From an uncultured Clostridia bacterium (GTDB taxonomy: Bacteria > Bacillota > Clostridia > Oscillospirales > Acutalibacteraceae): a stretch of DNA of 39,215 nucleotides. Under the pieces are notes generated by a model. It did not search any database. It was not told where the DNA came from and worked only from the letters and a program-made list of their open reading frames with translations. Shown one piece after another: positions 7,351-13,554 of this stretch. The DNA lies in the NCBI GenBank assembly GCA_947168445.1, contig CAMVLW010000012.1:1-39215 (forward strand). Direction: 5' to 3'. Position 1 is the first letter of the stretch; each line of letters opens with the position of its first letter. A program made the position numbers and the translations under genes.

Positions 7351-9972
7351 ATGAGCAACAAAGAGTATCCGATTGTGGATAACCCGGAAAACTTTGAAGA
7401 AGCTTTGGAGCGTGTCAGAGCAGCTCAGAGAAAATTTTCCACCTTCACCCAAGAGCAGGTTGACAAGATTTTCCTTGCCGCCGCAACCGCCGCAAACCGC
7501 GAGCGCCTTCCCCTTGCCAAGATGGCTGTGGAGGAGACCGGCATGGGCGTTGCCGAGGACAAGGTAATCAAAAACCACTTTGCCGCCGAGTACATCTACA
7601 ATGCGTACAAGGACGTCAAGACCTGCGGCGTTATTGAGGAAAACACCGTGTTCGGCACCAAGAAAATTGCCGAGCCGCTTGGCGTGATTGCCGCGGTTAT
7701 CCCGACCACCAACCCCACCTCAACCGCTATTTTTAAGGCGCTGGTTTGTCTGAAAACCAGAAACGGCATTATCATCAGCCCCCATCCCCGTGCCAAAAAG
7801 AGCACCATTGCCGCTGCGAAAATCATTCTGGAGGCGGCTGTTGCGGCAGGCGCGCCGGAGGACATCATCAGCTGGATTGACGTTCCCTCGCTGGAACTCA
7901 CCAACATGCTGATGCAGGAGGCGGATTGTATTCTCGCAACCGGCGGTCCCGGCATGGTGAAGGCGGCGTATTCCAGCGGAAAGCCCGCTTTGGGCGTAGG
8001 CGCGGGCAACACCCCCGCCATTATCGACGAAACCGCCGACATTCTGCTGGCTGTCAACTCAATTATTCATTCCAAAACCTTTGACAACGGCATGATTTGC
8101 GCGTCCGAGCAGAGCGTAATCGTACACAAAAAGCTGTATGCGAAGGTCAAGAAGGAATTCAAGGCACGCGGCTGCTATTTCCTCAATGAGGAAGAAACCG
8201 ACAAGGTGCGCAAGACCATCATCATCAACGGCTCGCTGAACGCGAAAATCGTCGGTCAAAAGCCTGTTACCATTGCCAAGCTCGCGGGCGTGACGGTTCC
8301 CGAAGCCACCAAAATTCTGATCGGCGAGGTGGAATCCGTTGACATCAGCGAGGAATTCGCGCACGAAAAGCTCAGCCCTGTGCTCGCTATGTATAAGGCG
8401 GAGGACTTTGACGACGCCATTGCCAAGGCGGAGCGGTTAATCGCTGACGGCGGCTACGGTCACACCTCCTCGATTTACCTTGACGCAGTGAACGAAAAGG
8501 CGAAGATTGACAAATTCGCGGCAAAGATGAAAACCTGCCGTATTCTCGTTAACACCCCGTCCTCACAGGGCGGTATCGGCGACCTGTATAACTTTAACCT
8601 CACTCCCTCGCTGACCCTCGGCTGCGGCTCCTGGGGCGGCAACTCGGTGAGCGAAAACGTGGGCGTTAAGCACCTGCTGAACATCAAAACCGTTGCCGAG
8701 AGGAGAGAGAACATGCTTTGGTTCAGAGCGCCTGAAAAGGTTTACATTAAGAAGGGCTGTATGCCGGTTGCGCTTCAGGAATTGAAGGACGTGATGGGCA
8801 AGAAGAGAGCCTTTATCGTCACCGACAGCTTCCTTTACAAAAACGGCTACACCAAGCCGATTACCGACAAGCTCGACGAAATGTCGATTCCCTACACCGT
8901 GTTCTCCGACGTTGAGCCTGACCCGTCGCTGATTTCCGCGCAGAACGGCGCCGACGCGATGCGCAAGTTTGAGCCCGACGTGATTATCGCCCTCGGCGGC
9001 GGCTCCGCAATGGACGCGGCAAAGATTATGTGGGTTCTCTATGAGCATCCCGACGTAGATTTCCAGGATATGGCAATGCGCTTCTCCGACATTCGCAAGC
9101 GCATTTACACCTTCCCCAAGATGGGCGAAAAGGCGTACTTTATCGCGATTCCCACCTCCTCCGGCACAGGCTCCGAGGTGACTCCCTTTGCGGTTATCAC
9201 CGACCAGGAGACAGGAATCAAGTATCCGCTGGCGGACTATGAGCTGATGCCGAACATGGCGATTGTGGACGCCGACAACATGATGAGCGGACCCAAGGGT
9301 CTGACCGCCGCTTCGGGTATCGACGCGGTTTCTCACGCGCTCGAAGCCTACGCTTCCGTGATGGCGACCGACTTTACCGACGGCTTGGCGCTCAAGGCGC
9401 TTAAAGTCATCTTTGAATATCTGCCCGCCTGCTATGACAACGGACAGAATGAGCCTGTGGCGCGCGAAAAGGTTGCGCACGCGGCAACCATGGCGGGTAT
9501 GGCGTTTGCAAACGCTTTCCTCGGCGTTTGCCATTCCATGGCGCACAAGCTGGGCGCGTTCCATCACATTGCGCACGGCATTGCCAACGCGCTGATGCTG
9601 GAACAGGTTATCCGCTTCAACTCCTCCGAGGTTCCCACAAAGATGGGCACCTTCCCGCAGTACGACCACCCGCACACCATGGCGCGTTACGCTGAGGTGG
9701 CGCAGTTCCTCGGCTTTGGCGGCGAGGACGATAAGGAAAGCGTTGAAAACCTGATTGACGGCATAAACGAACTGAAAAAGAGAATCGGCATTAAGGAAAC
9801 CATTGCCGACTACGGTGTGAGCGAGGAGGACTTCCTGAGCACCCTCGACGAAATGACCGAGCAGGCGTTTGACGACCAGTGCACCGGCGCAAACCCGAGA
9901 TACCCGCTGATGAGCGAAATCAAGCAAATGTATCTGAACGCATTCTACGGCAACAACAAAAACGCCGTTTAA
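7351..9972 (+). CDS. adhE: Bifunctional acetaldehyde-CoA/alcohol dehydrogenase AdhE
   Basis: An 873-residue two-step fermentation enzyme that reduces acetyl-CoA to acetaldehyde and then to ethanol, regenerating NAD+. The N-terminal aldehyde dehydrogenase domain (about 1-440) carries the catalytic Cys250 in NGMICASEQS and GVGAGNTPA. The C-terminal iron-dependent alcohol dehydrogenase domain (about 455-865) has the NAD-binding ALGGGSAMDAAK and the metal-binding region with HSMAHKLGAFHH and HGIAN (about 728-745). Length is normal for AdhE. ATG is preceded by AGAGGTAG. The 93-nt upstream interval shows no clear promoter or Rex-type operator. A small APH-fold kinase gene follows 21 nt later and is probably cotranscribed. 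Confidence 0.98.
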   Translation: MSNKEYPIVDNPENFEEALERVRAAQRKFSTFTQEQVDKIFLAAATAANRERLPLAKMAVEETGMGVAEDKVIKNHFAAEYIYNAYKDVKTCGVIEENTVFGTKKIAEPLGVIAAVIPTTNPTSTAIFKALVCLKTRNGIIISPHPRAKKSTIAAAKIILEAAVAAGAPEDIISWIDVPSLELTNMLMQEADCILATGGPGMVKAAYSSGKPALGVGAGNTPAIIDETADILLAVNSIIHSKTFDNGMICASEQSVIVHKKLYAKVKKEFKARGCYFLNEEETDKVRKTIIINGSLNAKIVGQKPVTIAKLAGVTVPEATKILIGEVESVDISEEFAHEKLSPVLAMYKAEDFDDAIAKAERLIADGGYGHTSSIYLDAVNEKAKIDKFAAKMKTCRILVNTPSSQGGIGDLYNFNLTPSLTLGCGSWGGNSVSENVGVKHLLNIKTVAERRENMLWFRAPEKVYIKKGCMPVALQELKDVMGKKRAFIVTDSFLYKNGYTKPITDKLDEMSIPYTVFSDVEPDPSLISAQNGADAMRKFEPDVIIALGGGSAMDAAKIMWVLYEHPDVDFQDMAMRFSDIRKRIYTFPKMGEKAYFIAIPTSSGTGSEVTPFAVITDQETGIKYPLADYELMPNMAIVDADNMMSGPKGLTAASGIDAVSHALEAYASVMATDFTDGLALKALKVIFEYLPACYDNGQNEPVAREKVAHAATMAGMAFANAFLGVCHSMAHKLGAFHHIAHGIANALMLEQVIRFNSSEVPTKMGTFPQYDHPHTMARYAEVAQFLGFGGEDDKESVENLIDGINELKKRIGIKETIADYGVSEEDFLSTLDEMTEQAFDDQCTGANPRYPLMSEIKQMYLNAFYGNNKNAV

Positions 9973-9993
9973 GGCAGAAAGGAGCTTTCATCA

Positions 9994-10743
9994 ATGAAAC
10001 TCGACAATGTGATTGCTGAAAGACAGCATAAGAAAATCTACCGCGACGGCAATTTGGTCGCCAAGGTGTTTGACGAATCCTTCCCCAAGTCCGACATTCT
10101 TAACGAGGCGCTCAACCAGGCGCGTGTGGAAGAGACCGGGCTGAACATTCCCAAGATTGAGGAAGTTACCAAAATCGACGGCAAGTGGGCGATTATCTCC
10201 GATTATATCGAGGGCAAAACCCTCAAGGAATTGATGGACGAGAACCCCGACAAGATTGACGAATACATGAACCTGTTCGTTGACGTGCAGCTTAAAATCC
10301 TCAGCAAAAAGTGCCCGCTGCTCAAGCGTATTAAGGATAAAATGCAGGACAAAATCAGCCAGGCTGATTTGGACGCAACCACCCGCTATGAGCTGCACAC
10401 CCGCCTTGCGAGCATGAAAAAGCACAACAAGGTTTGCCACGGCGATTTTAACCCCTCCAACGTGATTATCACGCCCGACGGCACGCCCTATGTGATTGAC
10501 TGGTCGCACGCGACTCAGGGCAACGGCGCTGCTGACGCGGCGAGAACTTATCTGCTGTTCATGCTGAACGGTCAGAAGGATTTGGCGGAGAAGTATATCA
10601 AACTGTATTGCCTTAAGAGCGACACCGCACGTCAGTACATCAACAACTGGATGCCGATTGTCGCCGCTTCCCAGTCTGTCAAGGGCAACCCCGAAGAACG
10701 CGAACTGCTCCTCAGCTGGGCAAACGTATTCGACTACCAGTAA
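9994..10743 (+). CDS. Aminoglycoside phosphotransferase (APH)-fold small-molecule kinase
   Basis: A 249-residue kinase-fold protein of the APH/choline kinase superfamily. The catalytic loop HGDFNPSNVII (about 149-159) and metal-binding VIDWSHAT (about 167-174, in place of DFG) are intact, and a nucleotide-binding Lys is present in LVAKVF. It most resembles the short bacterial group annotated as TIGR02172-type uncharacterised kinases, which is not known to confer antibiotic resistance. ATG 9994 follows AAAGGAG. It is likely cotranscribed with adhE (21-nt gap) and is followed at once by a strong terminator. Substrate unknown. Confidence 0.88.
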   Translation: MKLDNVIAERQHKKIYRDGNLVAKVFDESFPKSDILNEALNQARVEETGLNIPKIEEVTKIDGKWAIISDYIEGKTLKELMDENPDKIDEYMNLFVDVQLKILSKKCPLLKRIKDKMQDKISQADLDATTRYELHTRLASMKKHNKVCHGDFNPSNVIITPDGTPYVIDWSHATQGNGAADAARTYLLFMLNGQKDLAEKYIKLYCLKSDTARQYINNWMPIVAASQSVKGNPEERELLLSWANVFDYQ

Positions 10744-10769
10744 AAAAAGCCCCCGAGGGGGCTTTTTTT
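10742..10769 (+). terminator. Strong bidirectional intrinsic terminator
   Basis: GCCCCC-GA-GGGGGC (10749-10762) flanked by seven A and seven T, starting at the stop codon of the kinase gene. It ends the adhE transcript and could also act on the opposite strand. Confidence 0.95.
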
Positions 10770-10991
10770 CATGTCTGCTTTGCAGACAATTCATGTGCAA
10801 AGCACAATTCATGGCTCTGCCAATTCATGTTGCGAAGCAACAATTCATTCTTAGATGAACGGCTGATTTTCCGGCAACGCTTCCTCTGTTAGAAATTGCG
10901 GCAGGAATGAATTGAATCTGCGATTCATGAATTGTTCTGCCGAACATGAATTGCCGCAAACGGCATGAATTGATTTGCTGCGCAAATCATT
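10770..10991. repeat. Hairpin-ladder element, copy 1
   Basis: About 222 bp with ordered structure. Left half: four short hairpins (GTCTGC-TTT-GCAGAC at 10773-10787; GTGC-AAA-GCAC; GGC-TCT-GCC; GTTGC-GAA-GCAAC at 10829-10841), each separated by CAATTCATG. A core of about 54 nt (10851-10904) is bounded by CAATTCATTC and GAATGAATTG. Right half: four hairpins (AATC-TGC-GATT; TTC-TGCC-GAA; CCG-CAAA-CGG; ATTTGC-TGC-GCAAAT at 10973-10987) separated by CATGAATTG, the complement of the left spacer. The right end overlaps the stop codon of ansA. It lies between convergent genes. No ORF is present. Confidence 0.85.
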
Positions 10992-11904
10992 TGAGCCACA
11001 ACATCATATACGCCGCAACCGGCGACATGGGCGGGAGCACCTGAATTCCCAAATTCTCAAACGCCTGCTTGCTTTCGTACTCAAAGCCCGCCTGGCTGCC
11101 TGTCAGATACAGCGGTATGCTTTTTGCTTTCGCCGCGCGGCAAAAAGCGGAGAATTCCCCGCTCGCCGTGGGGAGCGTGCCGGAATGAAAGCCTTCAAGC
11201 AGGATTGCCTTTGTGTTACCGGGGATTTCGGGGAGCAGCATGCCGACATGGGCGCGAAGATAAAGCACCCTGCCGTTTAACTCACAAGCGGAAAAATCCG
11301 CACGGTCGCGTTCCGCGTAAGCGGGATTTTTCACGAAAACGCCGTTTTTCACCGTGCCGAACGGTTCGTTAAAAAGGCTGAACACACAGTCGTCGAGCGG
11401 CAAATGCGGCAGCACATCCGCGCCGCGGTGAATGGTCGCATATTCTTCAGTCGTATTGTGATAGGACACAAACACACCGCGCTCACCGCTTGTTTTGATA
11501 AAGTCAACCGCCGCCGCGAAGTTGGAAAGTCCGTTGGAGCGGCTGTCCGTGAGCGGATAGTTGGCGGAAACCAGCACCACCGGGACAGGAGCCTGCAAGC
11601 CCAACACCAAATCGAGATACGCGGCGGTGTATTGAAGGGTGTCGGTGCCGTGAGTGATGATGATGCCGCTGTAGTCCTTGCGCAGGTTTTCCTCCACACA
11701 GCGGCGCAGCGCTTTCAGATTATCCGCACTCAGATTTTCGCTGAGAACGGTGTAGGGCGCGGCTGAATCAAAATCAGCCGCGCCGTATTTTTCCTGATAT
11801 AATTCCAGCAGCAGCGCAGAATTTTTTCCGTCGGGAGAAATGGCGCCGTTTGCGCGGGTGCTGCCGATGGTGCCGCCTGTAAAGACGGTGAGAAGCTTTG
11901 TCAT
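10987..11904 (-). CDS. ansA: L-asparaginase, type I (AnsA-like)
   Basis: A 305-residue asparaginase that hydrolyses L-Asn to Asp and ammonia. Both catalytic threonine motifs are present: TGGTIGS (residues 9-15, nucleophile region) and THGTDT (84-89). No signal peptide is seen, so it is cytosolic. The start ATG directly abuts the TAA stop of the DUF1015 gene (TAAATG), and the ribosome site GTGGAG lies inside that gene, so the two are translationally coupled. The TGA stop lies within the terminal hairpin of the repeat element at 10770-10991, so the last residues may have been reshaped when the element inserted. Confidence 0.93.
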   Translation of the reverse strand: MTKLLTVFTGGTIGSTRANGAISPDGKNSALLLELYQEKYGAADFDSAAPYTVLSENLSADNLKALRRCVEENLRKDYSGIIITHGTDTLQYTAAYLDLVLGLQAPVPVVLVSANYPLTDSRSNGLSNFAAAVDFIKTSGERGVFVSYHNTTEEYATIHRGADVLPHLPLDDCVFSLFNEPFGTVKNGVFVKNPAYAERDRADFSACELNGRVLYLRAHVGMLLPEIPGNTKAILLEGFHSGTLPTASGEFSAFCRAAKAKSIPLYLTGSQAGFEYESKQAFENLGIQVLPPMSPVAAYMMLWLK

Positions 11905-13194
11905 TTACTCCACTCCGATGTCGTTCATAACCATGCCCGTAATCATTTTGGGGTAGAAATAGGTGGATTTCTGCGGCATTTTTTCGCCTGCCGCCGCAAC
12001 GTCGCGGATTTCGGTGACGCGGGTGGGGTTGAGGATAAAGGAGCACTGGCTCTCGCCCTTGTCAACCGACACAATCGCTTCCTCAAAGAACTTGGTGTAG
12101 GTCAGGTTAATCTGGTTCGCCATGTTTTCCTTGTCAATGCCCATTGTCTTTTCGAGCACAAGACTGTGCAGCACGCTGACGTCGAGCTGCTGCGAAGCGG
12201 CGCTGACATCAGGCAGCACGCGGCTCATGACCGCAATATCCTTTAAGGTCAGCAGATACCACTCGCCTTTGCCGCAGTAGAACGCGAACGCTTTTTTGCC
12301 CTCGTTGTATCTTTGGGTGAGCAGGGTGTTCATGTTGCCGACGCTCACATGCTTTTCAATCTCAAAATATTCTTCGCAGCCCGCCAGCACATTATGCTTG
12401 TTAAAGCTTGCCAAGCCGCGCACCAAACGGTGGGTGGGGAATACCACCAGACCGGGGTGCTCCATGTCCACCAGATAAATCATCTGGTAATCCTGCGGGT
12501 CGCCCTCTTTGGAAATACCGTTTTCGCGGCAGTAGTTGCGGTAGTTCAGCGCGGTTTCATAGCGGTGATGACCGTCGGCAATGTAGAGCTTTCTGTCGGC
12601 AAAGTCGGCAATCAGCTTGGCAATCACCGCCTCGTCGGTAATCTTCCACAGGCGGTGGGTAATGCGGTCGTCGTCGGTAAACGCGCACATTGGGTCAAGC
12701 CTGCTCTCCTCGTCAATCGTGTGGAGCGTGGTGTGGTCGCTGTCCATATAGAGCGCGTAAATCTGGCTGAAATTGCAGTTGGTCGCCTTCATCAAATTAA
12801 AACGGTCGGTTTTCGCCTTGGAAAGCGTGAACTCGTGCGGCAGAATCACGCCCTTTGAGAACTCCTCCACCTTGACGCGGGCAATCATGCCCTTGACGCA
12901 CTTGCGGGTATTGTAGGCGTTGAATTCCATTTCGTACACATAAATCGCGGGCTTATCGTCATGAATCAAAATGCCGTCTTTGCGCCATTTGTCGAGAATT
13001 TCTCCCGCGCGCGCATACACATTCTCGCCTTCCTTGGGCAGCTCCAGACGAATCACGTTATATTGGTTTTCGGCAATAAACGCCTTGCGCTCCGCTTCGC
13101 TGATGATGTCATAGGGCGGACAGCAGAGCGTTTTCAGTTCGCCTGCCTTGTCGGTGTCAAAGCGCATACCTCTGAACGGTTTGATTTCAGCCAT
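11905..13194 (-). CDS. DUF1015 family protein
   Basis: A 429-residue protein of the DUF1015 family, common in Clostridia and of unknown biochemical function. Diagnostic segments include FRGMRFD and CCPPYDIIS near the N-terminus, KGVILPHEFTLSKAKTDR and the conserved IADGHHRYETA near residue 205, which recalls a metal or substrate pocket. No signal peptide or membrane span is seen. Two in-frame ATGs lie 6 nt apart; 13194 is better spaced from GAGG than 13200. It is the first gene of an operon with ansA and has a good promoter. A link to amino-acid metabolism is suggested only by the neighbour. Confidence 0.9.
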   Translation of the reverse strand: MAEIKPFRGMRFDTDKAGELKTLCCPPYDIISEAERKAFIAENQYNVIRLELPKEGENVYARAGEILDKWRKDGILIHDDKPAIYVYEMEFNAYNTRKCVKGMIARVKVEEFSKGVILPHEFTLSKAKTDRFNLMKATNCNFSQIYALYMDSDHTTLHTIDEESRLDPMCAFTDDDRITHRLWKITDEAVIAKLIADFADRKLYIADGHHRYETALNYRNYCRENGISKEGDPQDYQMIYLVDMEHPGLVVFPTHRLVRGLASFNKHNVLAGCEEYFEIEKHVSVGNMNTLLTQRYNEGKKAFAFYCGKGEWYLLTLKDIAVMSRVLPDVSAASQQLDVSVLHSLVLEKTMGIDKENMANQINLTYTKFFEEAIVSVDKGESQCSFILNPTRVTEIRDVAAAGEKMPQKSTYFYPKMITGMVMNDIGVE

Positions 13195-13230
13195 AGTCAT
13201 TACCTCGTTTCCTTTTTTATATCCTTTAAC

Positions 13231-13259
13231 AGTATAGCAAAAAGCTTGGGAAAGTGCAA
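13231..13259 (-). promoter_or_regulatory. Promoter of the DUF1015-ansA operon
   Basis: On the minus strand TTGCAC (13259-13254), 17-nt spacer, TATACT (13236-13231). A heptamer array begins 10 nt upstream of the -35 box. Confidence 0.75.
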
Positions 13260-13269
13260 CAAGAAAATT

Positions 13270-13325
13270 GCGAGTGGCAAGTGGTTAGAGTTATAAGTTA
13301 TAAGTTATAAGTTATAAGTTATAAG
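13270..13325 (+). repeat. 7-bp tandem array (eight units)
   Basis: GCGAGTG, GCAAGTG and GTTAGAG followed by five perfect TTATAAG units, with no break in the 7-bp register. It abuts the glgP terminator on one side and the DUF1015 promoter on the other. Confidence 0.92.
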
Positions 13326-13365
13326 AAAAGCAGTTAGGAAACGTTTTTTGTTCCTAACTGCTTTT
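13326..13365 (-). terminator. Intrinsic terminator downstream of glgP
   Basis: A 15-bp perfect stem (AAAAGCAGTTAGGAA and its complement) with a 10-nt loop. The terminal A/T pairs give a U-run on either strand. It is placed to stop the malQ-glgP transcript after the repeat at 13399-13554. Confidence 0.85.
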
Positions 13366-13398
13366 GCTTGTATGTTTTATTGAATTACAAACAATATC

Positions 13399-13554
13399 AG
13401 ACTGCGCCGGCGGCTTGAAGCTGCACCCAATCCGCGAAACTGACGTTTTAACAAAAGCCCTACCGTCATGCCCGCGTTCAGACTGCGCCGTTGATGAACG
13501 TTTTAGTTCATTACAAACGTTTCAATAGGCGCGCCGGATGCAACGTCACGTTGC
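13399..13554 (-). repeat. Composite 3'-end repeat, copy 2 (palindrome, modules A and B)
   Basis: Read on the minus strand, directly after the glgP stop codon: palindrome GCAACGTGACGTTGC (13554-13540), module A with GGCGCGCC (13535-13528) and a different internal hairpin built on ACGTTTG and AAACGTT, closing GGCGCAGTC, then module B (13480-13421: TGAACGCGGG, a GACGGT hairpin, TTTCGCG, TTGGGTGCAGC), then the truncated start of another module B (13420-13399). Module B matches 35127-35197 and 35198-35270. Confidence 0.8.

Noticed and set aside
8563..9927. 454-codon open frame on the minus strand
   Set aside because: Lies wholly inside adhE in the opposite direction; composition (His, Val, Arg-rich) and lack of motifs mark it as a shadow.
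9994..10743. Aminoglycoside resistance gene
   Set aside because: It has the APH fold motifs, but is placed behind adhE and resembles uncharacterised small kinases rather than known resistance enzymes.
10770..10991. CRISPR-like or attC-like array for the ladder element
   Set aside because: Spacers of 9 nt between hairpins are constant and inverted between halves, unlike CRISPR; there are no integron attC core sites or integrase.
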